Below are positions 1-8,945 of a stretch of 64,000 nucleotides of DNA, in pieces (within the stretch, counting starts at the first letter, position 1; each line of letters starts with the position of its first letter). The notes beneath the pieces are model-generated. The model saw only the letters and a program-made list of their open reading frames with translations. It was not told the DNA's origin and made no database searches. This stretch comes from Ruminococcus sp. (GTDB taxonomy: Bacteria > Bacillota_A > Clostridia > Oscillospirales > Ruminococcaceae), in contig NZ_JAEEMU010000038.1 of NCBI RefSeq assembly GCF_016283395.1, positions 62,001-126,000 on the forward strand, read 5' to 3'. Both the position numbers and the translations under genes were made by a program.

Positions 1-471
1 ATAACCGATAATATCATTCTTGGCGGACTTGCTGTGGAACTCCTTCGGTACTCTTCTGAACTCAGACAGGTATTCGGTATACTTATCCCAGAACTCCGCT
101 GATGTTACTTTGAAAGGTATCACCTTATCTGGACGTATATCGCCATCAAGGTCAGAGGGAATTATCACATAGTGCTTGCAGTACGGACATCTGGCAGATG
201 CATAAAATGACTTTGTTACTATTTTTCCGCCGCAAGAAGAACACTCAAATTCTTCAAACTTCTCCTGCTCATATGGCTCCCAGACGTATTTTGTTCTGTC
301 CACCCAGTCGAAATCCGAGAGTTTATCATCGGCTATTTCATTGAAATGGGAACGAACATATTCAAGGTCGTATTTTTTTGAACAGAAACGGCATACCATG
401 CTCTGATCGTTTATATCAAAGCGCATCGGTGCTCCGCAGGACGGGCATTTATATTCGGTCACATCTGCCAT
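1..471 (-). CDS. Zinc-ribbon protein, 5' part only
   Basis: The reading frame opens with ATG at 471 behind the ribosome site AGGTGG and runs without a stop to base 1, so only the first 157 residues are visible. Two Cys pairs near the N-terminus (CPSCGAPM, CRFCSKKY) and a second zinc knuckle around residues 80-100 (CSSCGG, CPYC) indicate zinc ribbons. Proteins with this start are often annotated as TFIIB-type zinc-ribbon proteins; the function is unknown. It is the last visible gene of a minus-strand run after hemW, 18 bases away. Confidence 0.75.
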   Translation of the reverse strand, partial: MADVTEYKCPSCGAPMRFDINDQSMVCRFCSKKYDLEYVRSHFNEIADDKLSDFDWVDRTKYVWEPYEQEKFEEFECSSCGGKIVTKSFYASARCPYCKHYVIIPSDLDGDIRPDKVIPFKVTSAEFWDKYTEYLSEFRRVPKEFHSKSAKNDIIGY

Positions 472-489
472 TTTTTCACCACCTTAAAA

Positions 490-1584
490 TCAGAAAATAA
501 GATATTCGATAACGGAATTGGACATGAGGAAGCCTTTGGCGGTCAGCCATATCCTCTCACCGTCTGTCTCTGCATAGCCGTCCTTTATAAGGGGCGGCAG
601 TTTCTTTTCTATATCGCTGCGATGCTCTGAAACATCGCTGAGAATAAGTCCCTCTTTAAGACGCAGACGAAGCATTGCATACTCTTCAAAACCGCATGGA
701 CTTTCGTCCGTTACCGTTATGTTCTGGAACTCACTTGCTATGAAATCCGCAACATCACGCTCAACTGCAAAACGCTTCCCCTGATAGCAGGAATGTGCAG
801 CAGGTCCTATGCCGAGGTAGTCCTGACACCTCCAGTAGCGGCTGTTGTGTCTGCTCTCATAGCCCTGCTTTGCAAAGTTCGACACCTCATACTGCATAAA
901 ACCACGCTCTTCAAGAAGTCTTACCATTTCGAGGTAAAGCTCCGCAGAAGCATCCTCGTCGGGAAGTCGGCGGCGTATCTCCTCACAGTCAAAGGGAGTG
1001 CCATCCTCGGTCTTTAATATGTAAGCCGAGATATGCTGTATGGGCAGGGCTGTCAGCCTTTCCGCTGAGTATTGCAGACTCTCCTTTTTCTGGTCGGGAA
1101 GAGCTATCATAAGATCGCAGGAGATGTTCTCAAAGCCTGCTCCTGCCGCATCAAGCACAGCCTGCTCCGCTCTCGCCGCAGTATGTACGCGCCCAAGCAT
1201 TTTCAGCTCGTCATCTATCATGGACTGAACGCCTATAGAAAGGCGGTTTATGCCTGCTCTGCGCAGGTCTTTAAGCTTATCCGATGTGAGAGTACAGGGA
1301 TTTGCTTCGAGAGTTATCTCCGCATCGCTGTCGAGAGAAAAGCTTCTGCCTGTCTCGTTTATGATGCTTTCGATCTGTGTATAAGAAAGAAGCGACGGAG
1401 TACCGCCGCCAAAATACAATGTATCAACTTTAGTTCCGCAGTCACCGTAATGACGGATATTCCGCAGAACTGCTCCAACATAGTCCTCAGCCTGCGCTTT
1501 AGTCCAGTTTACGGAATAAAAATCGCAGTAGGCACATTTTTTGCCACAGAACGGTACGTGGATATATATACCTAATGTACTCAT
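490..1584 (-). CDS. hemW: HemW-like radical SAM protein (coproporphyrinogen III oxidase family)
   Basis: 364 residues, the usual length of HemW. The N-terminus reads YIHVPFCGKKCAYCDFYS, giving the CxxxCxxC iron-sulfur cluster motif of radical SAM enzymes. It is followed by YFGGGTPSLL (SAM-binding GGGTP) and later SIGVQS. HemW proteins resemble oxygen-independent coproporphyrinogen oxidase but are mostly heme chaperones, and a true HemN role is less likely. The start overlaps the end of the upstream gene by four bases, so translation is probably coupled. lepA-hemW proximity is common in Firmicutes; here two small membrane-protein genes lie between them. Confidence 0.93.
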   Translation of the reverse strand: MSTLGIYIHVPFCGKKCAYCDFYSVNWTKAQAEDYVGAVLRNIRHYGDCGTKVDTLYFGGGTPSLLSYTQIESIINETGRSFSLDSDAEITLEANPCTLTSDKLKDLRRAGINRLSIGVQSMIDDELKMLGRVHTAARAEQAVLDAAGAGFENISCDLMIALPDQKKESLQYSAERLTALPIQHISAYILKTEDGTPFDCEEIRRRLPDEDASAELYLEMVRLLEERGFMQYEVSNFAKQGYESRHNSRYWRCQDYLGIGPAAHSCYQGKRFAVERDVADFIASEFQNITVTDESPCGFEEYAMLRLRLKEGLILSDVSEHRSDIEKKLPPLIKDGYAETDGERIWLTAKGFLMSNSVIEYLIF

Positions 1585-1919
1585 TTGTATGCGTCGATTC
1601 GTATGGACTGTTCAAGCTTGAAGAAAAACGCATGAACTATCCTTGGAACAATAAGCATTGACATGACAATTCCAAAGACCATTGGCCATTCGTGATAATA
1701 CCACCACTCGTTATCTGCTCCGTGAAGATAGATATAGATAACGAAAACAAAAGCCACAAGGCAGTATATCGCATCAAACACAGCTGCTCCCTTGCCGTTC
1801 ACGCAGAGCTTTCCGCATTTCGGACAGGTTTTGCCTTTGGTTCTTATACTCCCTGTCATAGCCTTTCTCAGGGGAGTAAACGTCTTTTCGCCACAGTGGG
1901 GACAAGTGTATATACTCAT
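1581..1919 (-). CDS. Zinc-ribbon membrane protein, function unknown
   Basis: 112 residues. The N-terminus carries a four-Cys zinc ribbon (CPHCGEK near residue 6, CPKCGKLC near residue 34). Two hydrophobic segments follow (about 50-65 and 80-95) and a short charged tail. It overlaps the hemW start by four bases and follows the upstream membrane-protein gene by two bases, so it sits in the lepA-hemW operon. I do not recognise a family with a known function. Confidence 0.7.
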   Translation of the reverse strand: MSIYTCPHCGEKTFTPLRKAMTGSIRTKGKTCPKCGKLCVNGKGAAVFDAIYCLVAFVFVIYIYLHGADNEWWYYHEWPMVFGIVMSMLIVPRIVHAFFFKLEQSIRIDAYK

Positions 1920-1921
1920 TA

Positions 1922-2356
1922 TTATTCCTTTCCTTCCTCGGATATTGCTTCAGCTTCCACCTCAACAGGTTCAAGCTCCTTTGCAGGCTTTGCAAGCGGT
2001 ACTTTTCCTGCAAGCTTTGGAGTAAGACCAAGACGAACAGCTTTCTTTTTCTTCCTGCGCTGACGGAATATGCTCAGGAAGTCCTCGGGGTGTAGTATCA
2101 TAAGCGTAAGGAGCATTATGAGCAAAGCTCCAAGCATCTTAGGCTTTTCATCATCTCCTGTAACAAGAGCTATAATAAACACAACTATAGCTGTCACACA
2201 GAGACTTGTGCGTGACTTTTCACGCAGTCTTATCCTTATTTCACGCAGTATTCTTCCTGCGCCTGTATTCTTTGGTATGAAGTATTCGGTGATGATCGTT
2301 ACAAAACTTACGGCTAATATCACCGCAAGCAGTACGAGAATGATATAGTTTATCAT
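1922..2356 (-). CDS. Small membrane protein, function unknown
   Basis: 144 residues with a strong N-terminal transmembrane helix (residues 3-25), a basic loop, two further hydrophobic segments (about 50-66 and 75-88), then a Lys/Arg-rich stretch RQRRKKKK and an acidic tail. The basic patch after the last helix suggests a cytoplasmic C-terminus. It lies between lepA (15 bases upstream) and the zinc-ribbon membrane protein (2 bases downstream), so it is probably co-transcribed with both. No family recognised. Confidence 0.65.
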   Translation of the reverse strand: MINYIILVLLAVILAVSFVTIITEYFIPKNTGAGRILREIRIRLREKSRTSLCVTAIVVFIIALVTGDDEKPKMLGALLIMLLTLMILHPEDFLSIFRQRRKKKKAVRLGLTPKLAGKVPLAKPAKELEPVEVEAEAISEEGKE

Positions 2357-2371
2357 AATTTCCTCCCGTTC

Positions 2372-4174
2372 TCAGCTGTCAAGCTTCAGAACGCTCATAA
2401 ATGCCTCCTGCGGAACTTCTACTGTTCCCAGCTGACGCATACGCTTCTTACCTTCCTTCTGCTTTTCGAGCAGTTTCTTCTTACGTGTGATATCACCGCC
2501 GTAGCACTTGGCAAGTACGTCCTTACGCATTGCCTTGACAGTCTCACGGGCGATTATCTTGCCGCCGATAGCTGCCTGTATCGGTACTTCAAACATCTGA
2601 CGCGGAATGTTTTCTTTAAGCTTTTCTGCTATCTTACGTGCTCTTGGATATGCCTTCTCTGTGTGGATTATGAAGCTCAGTGCGTCAACGATATCTCCGT
2701 TGAGGAGTATATCGAGCTTGACGAGCTTGCTGGGCACATATCCCATCATCTCATAGTCGAACGAAGCATAACCCTTTGTACGGGATTTCAGTACGTCAAA
2801 GAAGTCGTACACAATCTCGTTTAGGGGAAGCTCGTAATGAAGCTCAACACGGGTATCATCAAGGTACTTCATGTCCTTGAATACACCTCGTCTGTCCTGA
2901 CAAAGCTCCATGATATTTCCTACGTAATCCGACGGCGAAAGTATGCTTGCCTTTACCATAGGTTCTTCTGCCACCTGTATGAGAGCAGGGTCTGGGTAAT
3001 TCGTAGGGTTGTCGATATACTGCACTTCACCGTTGGTAAGTGTTACCTTGTAGATAACCGACGGTGCTGTTGTGATGAGGTCGAGGTTATATTCGCGCTC
3101 AAGACGCTCCTGTATTATCTCCATGTGAAGAAGTCCAAGGAAGCCGCAGCGGAAACCAAATCCGAGGGCGATAGATGTCTCAGGCTCGAATGAAAGCGAT
3201 GCATCGTTGAGCTGAAGCTTTTCAAGTGCTTCACGGAGGTCGCCGTACTTTGCTCCGTCAGCAGGATAAATACCCGAGAATACCATTGGGTTAACCTTGC
3301 GGTATCCGGGGAGAGGTTCATCACAGGGGGCTTCGTCATTAGTTACGGTATCACCTACCTGTGTATCTCCGATGCTCTTGATAGATGCTGCTATATATCC
3401 AACTTCGCCTGCTTCAAGGCTGCCGTTGTTTACAAGGTTGGTAGCGTCCATGAAGCCTGCTTCAACAACGTTGAAAACAGCTCCTGTAGCCATAAGGCGG
3501 ATATTGTCTCCCACCTTGACTCTTCCCTCTTTTACGCGGACGTAAATGATAACGCCCTTATAGGAGTCGTAATAGCTGTCGAAGATAAGAGCTTTCAACG
3601 GCTTTTCGGGATCACCCTTTGGCGCAGGGATATCGGTAACTATCCTTTCAAGGACTTCCTCGATATTTACGCCCATTTTAGCTGAAATCTTAGGTGCGTC
3701 CATTGCAGGGATACCGATAACGTTTTCCACCTCGTTGCAGACTCTCTCGGGATCAGCCGAGGGCAGGTCTATCTTGTTTACTACGGGTACTACTTCAAGG
3801 TCGTGCTCGATAGCAAGATAAGTATTTGCAAGTGTCTGCGCTTCTATACCCTGTGATGCGTCAACTACAAGTATCGCACCCTCACAGGCTGCAAGTGAAC
3901 GTGAAACCTCATAGTTAAAGTCAACGTGACCTGGAGTGTCGATGAGGTTGAAGATATAGTCCTCGCCATCCTTGGCAGTATACTTCAAACGGACTGCACG
4001 GGCTTTTATGGTGATGCCGCGCTCACGCTCGATGTCCATATTGTCGAGAAGCTGATCCTCCATATCGCGTATGGCAACAGTCTCGGTCTTTTCGAGAATA
4101 CGGTCGGCAAGAGTGGACTTGCCGTGATCTATATGCGCTATAATACAGAAATTTCTGATCTTGTCGTTAGCCAA
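2372..4174 (-). CDS. lepA: Elongation factor 4 (LepA), ribosome back-translocating GTPase
   Basis: From the TTG at 4174 the product is 600 residues, the normal LepA size. The G1 motif AHIDHGKST, the switch region [10 protein letters not shown]3 DTPGH and G4 NKIDLP are all visible, as is the LepA-specific C-terminal domain ending near the [16 protein letters not shown] motif. TTG at 4174 is chosen because AGAGGT lies six bases before it and the product then starts MANDKIRNF, as in other LepA proteins; an in-frame TTG at 4192 has no ribosome site. It heads the operon that runs to hemW. Confidence 0.96.
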   Translation of the reverse strand: MANDKIRNFCIIAHIDHGKSTLADRILEKTETVAIRDMEDQLLDNMDIERERGITIKARAVRLKYTAKDGEDYIFNLIDTPGHVDFNYEVSRSLAACEGAILVVDASQGIEAQTLANTYLAIEHDLEVVPVVNKIDLPSADPERVCNEVENVIGIPAMDAPKISAKMGVNIEEVLERIVTDIPAPKGDPEKPLKALIFDSYYDSYKGVIIYVRVKEGRVKVGDNIRLMATGAVFNVVEAGFMDATNLVNNGSLEAGEVGYIAASIKSIGDTQVGDTVTNDEAPCDEPLPGYRKVNPMVFSGIYPADGAKYGDLREALEKLQLNDASLSFEPETSIALGFGFRCGFLGLLHMEIIQERLEREYNLDLITTAPSVIYKVTLTNGEVQYIDNPTNYPDPALIQVAEEPMVKASILSPSDYVGNIMELCQDRRGVFKDMKYLDDTRVELHYELPLNEIVYDFFDVLKSRTKGYASFDYEMMGYVPSKLVKLDILLNGDIVDALSFIIHTEKAYPRARKIAEKLKENIPRQMFEVPIQAAIGGKIIARETVKAMRKDVLAKCYGGDITRKKKLLEKQKEGKKRMRQLGTVEVPQEAFMSVLKLDS

Positions 4175-4210
4175 TGTTTTACCTCTTTTCAAACATATTT
4201 ACTCAGTATA

Positions 4211-4239
4211 ATTATATCAGAAACAACGGTGTTTGTAAA
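4211..4239 (-). promoter_or_regulatory. Sigma-A-type promoter for lepA
   Basis: Read on the minus strand: TTTACA (4239-4234), 17-base spacer, TATAAT (4216-4211), about 37 bases before the lepA start. Called by eye. Confidence 0.6.
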
Positions 4240-4298
4240 GAGTTTTTTGAATGTGAAAAATAACGATCATGCAGCTTCATGTAAAGCTGCGCGAACGA

Positions 4299-4332
4299 AA
4301 AAGCACTTCTGAAAAATCAGAAGTGCTTTTTA
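4299..4332 (-). terminator. Rho-independent terminator after the peptidoglycan-binding protein gene
   Basis: Stem AAGCACTTCT / AGAAGTGCTT with a short loop, flanked by A and T runs on both sides, so it could work in either direction. It lies directly after the stop of the minus-strand gene 4338..4772. A second small hairpin (GCAGCTT/AAGCTGC) lies at 4271-4290. Confidence 0.75.
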
Positions 4333-4337
4333 TTTGA

Positions 4338-4772
4338 TCATACATTTTTTAATACAAATTTTAATGCTGTAATTGTTTCTCTGCCTGCATATCCATCAGC
4401 TTTAATTCCATACCATGACTGGAACTTCTTGATTGCAGCTTCAGTATTCTTACCATAATAGCCGTCAACTGTGATTGCAGGGAAAGCATACTTCTGAACA
4501 TAATAGTACTGAGAACCTCTTATCTTCATATATGCATCCTGTATCCAGAGTACATCTTCATACTTTCTTGACTGATCATTGGCTTTACAATAATACGATC
4601 TGCCATTATTTAAGTGATAAACATCAGGTGTTTTATATTTTGAGGTTGCTGCGTCTGCTGTAATAGGGTTAACGCTGATAAATGATGCATTGTTTGAAAC
4701 TGCTGGCACGAGAGGGAGTGCGCACATAACTGCTGCTGATGCTACGACAAATGCTTTTTTAATAGTATTCAT
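4338..4772 (-). CDS. Secreted peptidoglycan-binding-domain protein
   Basis: 144 residues with a Sec signal peptide (MNTIKKAFVVASAAVMCALP, cleavage probably near residues 25-40). The C-terminal half carries the PG_binding_1 signature: VDGYYGKNTEAAIKKFQ followed by YGIKADGYAGRETITAL, with the repeated G-x-x-G-xx-T pattern. It has no catalytic domain, so it probably only attaches to the wall or recruits a partner. It is a single-gene unit with its own promoter and terminator. Confidence 0.8.
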   Translation of the reverse strand: MNTIKKAFVVASAAVMCALPLVPAVSNNASFISVNPITADAATSKYKTPDVYHLNNGRSYYCKANDQSRKYEDVLWIQDAYMKIRGSQYYYVQKYAFPAITVDGYYGKNTEAAIKKFQSWYGIKADGYAGRETITALKFVLKNV

Positions 4773-4841
4773 TTCTAAAAACCTTCTTTAATTAATATTA
4801 TATATTGTTTCCGAAAATAAGCGCGCTTAATTTATGTACTG

Positions 4842-4870
4842 ATTATAGCACGCATATTCATATTTGCCAA
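4842..4870 (-). promoter_or_regulatory. Promoter for peptidoglycan-binding protein gene
   Basis: Minus strand: TTGGCA (4870-4865), 17-base spacer, TATAAT (4847-4842), with TGC directly before the -10, giving an extended -10. It lies 70 bases upstream of the start codon. Confidence 0.65.
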
Positions 4871-4903
4871 GAGTTTTCACAAATTGTTCATATAATATCG
4901 GAT

Positions 4904-4970
4904 AAACGCACAAAGCGTTGTTCGTTTTTCATACACTATAGTAACAAACGCATACACGTTTTGTGCGTTT
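4904..4970. repeat. Inverted repeat upstream of a promoter, possible operator
   Basis: AAACGCACAAAGCG (4904-4917) and CGTTTTGTGCGTTT (4957-4970) are reverse complements at 13 of 14 positions. They sit 34-100 bases upstream of the -35 box of the peptidoglycan-binding gene, where an activator could bind. No T run follows, so it is not a terminator. Confidence 0.45.
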
Positions 4971-5123
4971 TAACGAGTGGCAACGAGCTATTTGCCACAT
5001 TTGAATAGTAGTCAGCCAATTGGTTATACCAAATATTTCCGCTATTTTTCGTGGTTTTACCAAATATTTGCATTACAGTTCCGCAGCCTATCCGAACAGT
5101 GTACACTTCTTCAAAACATAAAA

Positions 5124-5155
5124 AAGCGGCACGATAAATACCGTGCCGCAGTTTT
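5124..5155 (-). terminator. Terminator of the GH5 cellulase gene
   Basis: Stem GCGGCACG / CGTGCCGC (5126-5149). On the minus strand it is followed by a T run. It begins about ten bases after the GH5 stop codon. Confidence 0.85.
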
Positions 5156-5157
5156 TA

Positions 5158-7080
5158 TTAAGCTTTAGGGGTAAGATCAGTGCGCTTTCCAAGTAAGAAA
5201 AGCTGTATCTCAAGAGCATCACCGTTTGTAACGCTTCCGTTATTGTTTACAACAGAACCGTATTTAAGTCCTGCTGCTGTGATATGATTCTTGTCAGTAC
5301 CATTCACACCGTATTTATTCGGATTTGCAAGGCTCTGCATGATGAGAACAACGTCTGACATATCTACACTGCCGTCGCCGTTAGCATCGCCCCATACTCC
5401 GTCAGTATCAATAACGCTCGTTGTTGTCTGAGAAGTTGTTACTGTAGTCGAAGTTGTTGCAGTAGTAGTTGTCTTGCTTGTTGTTTCAGTTGCAGTTGTT
5501 TCAGTTGTGGTCTTGCTCGTTGTTGCAGTAGTTGTAGTAGTGGTAGTTACAGGCTTTGTAGTAGTTGTTGTCTTGGGCTCAACTATACCGCTGCCCTTTG
5601 TACCGCCGTCCATGTTGCTTCCTGCACCTGATGAATAGAAATCGCTCAGTGAAACACCGTTGCCTTCCTGTCCAAGTGCTATCTTGTGGTCAAGACCGAT
5701 GAACTTACCGCCGTCTGTCTGCCAGAGAGAAGGCTTTACGAATCCATACTTCTCCTCGTCCCACTTGCCGAAGTCATCGTAAACAAGTCCGCCTGTATCG
5801 CCTGAATTCTCATTGAAACACCAGAATGTATGGTGGATACGCTTGTCTATCATATAGTCACGGAGCTCCTGCATCCAATGCTTGTTTTCGCCTGTAGGAT
5901 CGTGCTCCTTATCTATAAAGCCGCCCCATTCGCCCATGAGAAGCGGATACTTATGTTCTTCGTTAAGGTAAGCCCATGTATCATACCAGTAATCCTTAAG
6001 AAGTGTTTCACGACTGAATGTCTTGGAAGGATCGTCCATATAGAACCAGTTCTGCTTCCATACCAGCGGACCGTAATCATGAGGCGAGTAAACGATCTGC
6101 TTGTTATATTCGCCGATATCAACAGGATCTTTCTTTACGCCGCGGAGATTTCCGCCCCACCATGCACCGAATACCAGTGAAGGCTCGTCATAATGTGCAT
6201 AGTCTACGCATGGAGTTGACCAGTCTGCACCCTTATCGAAATCAGGATAGCACTCGATACCCTCGATCATTATGAGCAGATTTGGATTCTGCTTGAGACA
6301 AGCCTTTGCTCCCTTCTCAGCAGCATATTTCCAGTTGTTCTTATCAGTTGAGTCGTCCCACTTTGCAAATGTACCTTCCTCAGGCTTTCCGTGAGGCTCG
6401 TTCTTCAAGTCGATAGCGATGATAGTATCATCGTCCTTATAATAATCACAGAACCATTCAAGTGCTTCCAGCCAATCTGCTTCTGAGAAATTGTCATCAT
6501 ACCAGAGCGGCTTCTGATGTCCCATTGAAGCGGAGGTAGCACTGTGTATGTCGATCATTATCTTCATACCGTTCTCTCTGCACCACTCAACAGCCTTGTT
6601 CCAGATATCGAAGCTGTACATAAGGGTGTACTGACCTTCGCCGTTTACTCCGCCCTCAACTGTAAGTTCAGGGTTTTCGTAAGCGTTTACCATCATGTTG
6701 ACTTCGCCTACGCCGCTGCCCTTATCAGAGCCCTTGTTCTTCCACTGGAGCAGAATTTGTGTGGACATTGGAACACGAAGAAGGTTAAAGCCGTGGTCTG
6801 CGATCTGATTGAGCATACTGTGCATATTCTTCGACCACACACCATCGAATACCTGTCTGCCTGCGTTGTAGCCGAACCAGTTTACACCTGTCAGCCACAC
6901 CTCGTTGCCGTTCATATCAACGATCTGTGCTTTATCGTTGACATGGAGCCAGTCATCATGGTACTCGTCAGGAGCAGCCATTACAGTTGCTGCTCTTTTT
7001 GGAAGCTGGTTTAAAGCAGGAATGAACACTGCGGCAGCTGCTGAAACTGCTGCCAGCCTCTTAAAAAATGATTTTGACAT
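5158..7080 (-). CDS. Cellulosomal GH5 endoglucanase with dockerin
   Basis: 640 residues from the ATG at 7080. A signal peptide (MSKSFFKRLAAVSAAAAVF) is followed by a GH5 (beta/alpha)8 domain at about 45-460. The acid/base Glu is in IAIDLKNEPHG and the nucleophile Glu in LLMGEWGGF. YSPHDYGPLVWKQNWF resembles subfamily GH5_1 (inference). A Thr-rich linker (about 510-565) leads to a C-terminal dockerin (WGDANGDGSVDMSDVVLIMQ...NPNKYG). The start is chosen because GAGAGGGG lies just upstream and the promoter (7135-7163) lies downstream of the longer in-frame start at 7176. It should cut internal beta-1,4-glucan bonds while docked in a cellulosome. Confidence 0.94.
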   Translation of the reverse strand: MSKSFFKRLAAVSAAAAVFIPALNQLPKRAATVMAAPDEYHDDWLHVNDKAQIVDMNGNEVWLTGVNWFGYNAGRQVFDGVWSKNMHSMLNQIADHGFNLLRVPMSTQILLQWKNKGSDKGSGVGEVNMMVNAYENPELTVEGGVNGEGQYTLMYSFDIWNKAVEWCRENGMKIMIDIHSATSASMGHQKPLWYDDNFSEADWLEALEWFCDYYKDDDTIIAIDLKNEPHGKPEEGTFAKWDDSTDKNNWKYAAEKGAKACLKQNPNLLIMIEGIECYPDFDKGADWSTPCVDYAHYDEPSLVFGAWWGGNLRGVKKDPVDIGEYNKQIVYSPHDYGPLVWKQNWFYMDDPSKTFSRETLLKDYWYDTWAYLNEEHKYPLLMGEWGGFIDKEHDPTGENKHWMQELRDYMIDKRIHHTFWCFNENSGDTGGLVYDDFGKWDEEKYGFVKPSLWQTDGGKFIGLDHKIALGQEGNGVSLSDFYSSGAGSNMDGGTKGSGIVEPKTTTTTKPVTTTTTTTATTSKTTTETTATETTSKTTTTATTSTTVTTSQTTTSVIDTDGVWGDANGDGSVDMSDVVLIMQSLANPNKYGVNGTDKNHITAAGLKYGSVVNNNGSVTNGDALEIQLFLLGKRTDLTPKA

Positions 7081-7134
7081 ATTAAGACCCCTCTCAATAT
7101 AGATTTTCAGCAATTTTACGAAATTGTCAACATC

Positions 7135-7163
7135 ATTATAACCCATTTTGCCCGAATTGTCAA
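7135..7163 (-). promoter_or_regulatory. Promoter of the GH5 cellulase gene
   Basis: Minus strand: TTGACA (7163-7158), 17-base spacer, TATAAT (7140-7135). A perfect sigma-A consensus, with a leader of roughly 48 bases before the start at 7080. Confidence 0.8.
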
Positions 7164-7245
7164 CGATATTTTGCATATTTCATCAATATTCGGCTATTGA
7201 TGTCCCACACCGGCAAGAGACAGTGAAGAATTTTTTATTACGGGA

Positions 7246-7274
7246 TTGATTATGCCGCAAAAACAAGATATAAT
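7246..7274 (+). promoter_or_regulatory. Promoter of the LRR-dockerin gene
   Basis: TTGATT (7246-7251), 17-base spacer, TATAAT (7269-7274), 53 bases before the start codon. Confidence 0.65.
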
Positions 7275-7326
7275 TAATTAGTATAAGGGGGCTGCCTCAA
7301 AGGCAGTTATAAAAGGAGGACTTTCT

Positions 7327-8943
7327 ATGAAAAAGTACAAATTTTTATCGCTCATCGCCGCAGCTTCAATGGCTGCATCTGCACTTGCATCTCCTGCATC
7401 TGTCATTGCAGCGAATGAACAGTCGGTCTATTATCCCACATGGCAGGAAGCATACTTCAATATGCTGAAACTTGCTTTTGACAATAAGGAGAAATACGAT
7501 TTCACCGACAAGGATTTCGGTACGCGATTTGAGCTTTACGATGTTGACAGTGACGGTACTCCCGAGCTGTTCATATCCGAAGCTTCGTATCATCCCGGTA
7601 CGTGCATGATTTATACATACAAAGACGGAATCATAACCGACAGTATTACCCTCGGTACATACGGAACTGTGTACTGCGCTGATACTGCACCTTATCTTGT
7701 ACAGTCAGACACGCATATGGGCTACTCTTCCATGTATTATTATGAGCTCAAAGACGGCAAGTTCATTCATCTGAATTCTTTCTATGATAATACAGGCAAC
7801 GCCGAAACTGAGGAAGTATTCTACGAAGTGGACGATAAACACGTTTCCGAGACAGAATACGTTCAGGCAAAGGAAAAATACGATCACCTTGAGCTTAAAG
7901 AACACGGACGCAAGGAGCATCAGTACCTGATACAGGAACAGGTGGCTATGGGCATATATCAGTATTTCTTCGACCACTATACTCTCGCAGGTATAGCCGA
8001 AGATACCGAGGAACTCAATATCCCCGATACTGTAAATGATCTGCCTGTTACCGAAATAAAAGCCTTTTCCGTATGGGGAAAAGACCTGAAAACTGTAAAA
8101 TTCGGCAGCAACATCTCTGATGTAAGAGACCGTGCTTTCGGCGATAATGCAAAGCTTTCCTCTGTGGAGATAAATGACGGCATAAAAAAGTTTGGCGATC
8201 ATGTTTTCGCAAACTGTCCTTCGCTTGAAAACATAACAGGTCCCAGCTATTCAAAGACCTATTTCTGCAAAAACGGCATGGTATTCTTTGAGGACGAGTC
8301 AAAGCTCAAAGTATATCCTTCGGGCAGAAAGAATACCGATGTCATCGTTCCGAAAACCATAACCCACGTCCTCAGCTCCGCTTTCAGCAACTGCGATAAT
8401 ATCGAGAACATCACCTTCTCGGCAAAGACAAAACTCATCGGTGAGGGAGCTCTCGCTTACTGCAAAAATCTCAAAACAGTAACTATCCTCTCTCCTGATG
8501 CAGTTATTGAAAATCCAAAGGCTTTCACTGAGAATAATTACAATATTAATTTCACTATCTCCAACGATGCTGACAAGGATAGCGGCGAATACTATTTCGA
8601 TGGTGTGATAAGAGGATTTGAAGGCTCTACCGCAGAAGATTACGCTAAAAAATACAACATAAAATTTGAAGCCTTAGACTGCAAGGCTATCGAAGCAACG
8701 GGCGATATCAACAGCGACGGTTCTGTCGATTCCGTTGATGCGTCAGCTATACTTTCGGAATACGCACGAACTGCAACAGGCAAGGAAAGTACATTCAACG
8801 AACTTCAGTTCTATGCAGCTGATATCGACAACAACTGCAAGATCGACTCAGTTGACGCTTCAAAGATACTGTCATATTACAGCTTCCTCTCAACTCATGA
8901 TGACTACGTAACAATAGATGAATTTTTCAATATGGCTATGTGA
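7327..8943 (+). CDS. Secreted BspA-like LRR protein with dockerin
   Basis: 538 residues. Signal peptide (MKKYKFLSLIAAASMAASAL), an unassigned N-terminal domain (about 35-205) with an EF-hand-like DVDSDGTPELF stretch, BspA/LRR_5-type repeats (about 210-440), and a C-terminal dockerin with two clear calcium loops (GDINSDGSVDSVDASAIL and ADIDNNCKIDSVDASKIL). This dockerin differs from the LANPNKYG type on the cellulases but matches the one at 17341-18762. No catalytic motif is seen, so a substrate- or cell-binding role in the cellulosome is inferred. The ribosome site is AAAGGAGG. Confidence 0.85.
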   Translation: MKKYKFLSLIAAASMAASALASPASVIAANEQSVYYPTWQEAYFNMLKLAFDNKEKYDFTDKDFGTRFELYDVDSDGTPELFISEASYHPGTCMIYTYKDGIITDSITLGTYGTVYCADTAPYLVQSDTHMGYSSMYYYELKDGKFIHLNSFYDNTGNAETEEVFYEVDDKHVSETEYVQAKEKYDHLELKEHGRKEHQYLIQEQVAMGIYQYFFDHYTLAGIAEDTEELNIPDTVNDLPVTEIKAFSVWGKDLKTVKFGSNISDVRDRAFGDNAKLSSVEINDGIKKFGDHVFANCPSLENITGPSYSKTYFCKNGMVFFEDESKLKVYPSGRKNTDVIVPKTITHVLSSAFSNCDNIENITFSAKTKLIGEGALAYCKNLKTVTILSPDAVIENPKAFTENNYNINFTISNDADKDSGEYYFDGVIRGFEGSTAEDYAKKYNIKFEALDCKAIEATGDINSDGSVDSVDASAILSEYARTATGKESTFNELQFYAADIDNNCKIDSVDASKILSYYSFLSTHDDYVTIDEFFNMAM

Positions 8944-8945
8944 TA

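Larger units (their letters stand above)
4773..5157. other. Intergenic region with promoter and a long inverted repeat
   Basis: No gene seen. It holds the promoter of the peptidoglycan-binding gene (4842-4870, minus), a 14-base inverted repeat with one mismatch (4904-4917 against 4957-4970), two copies of TACCAAATATT (near 5028 and 5070) and the terminator of the GH5 gene. Confidence 0.6.

Noticed and set aside
7081..7176. Longer GH5 protein starting at 7176
   Set aside because: The promoter lies between this start and the signal peptide start at 7080, and the extra residues precede a clear signal peptide and ribosome site.
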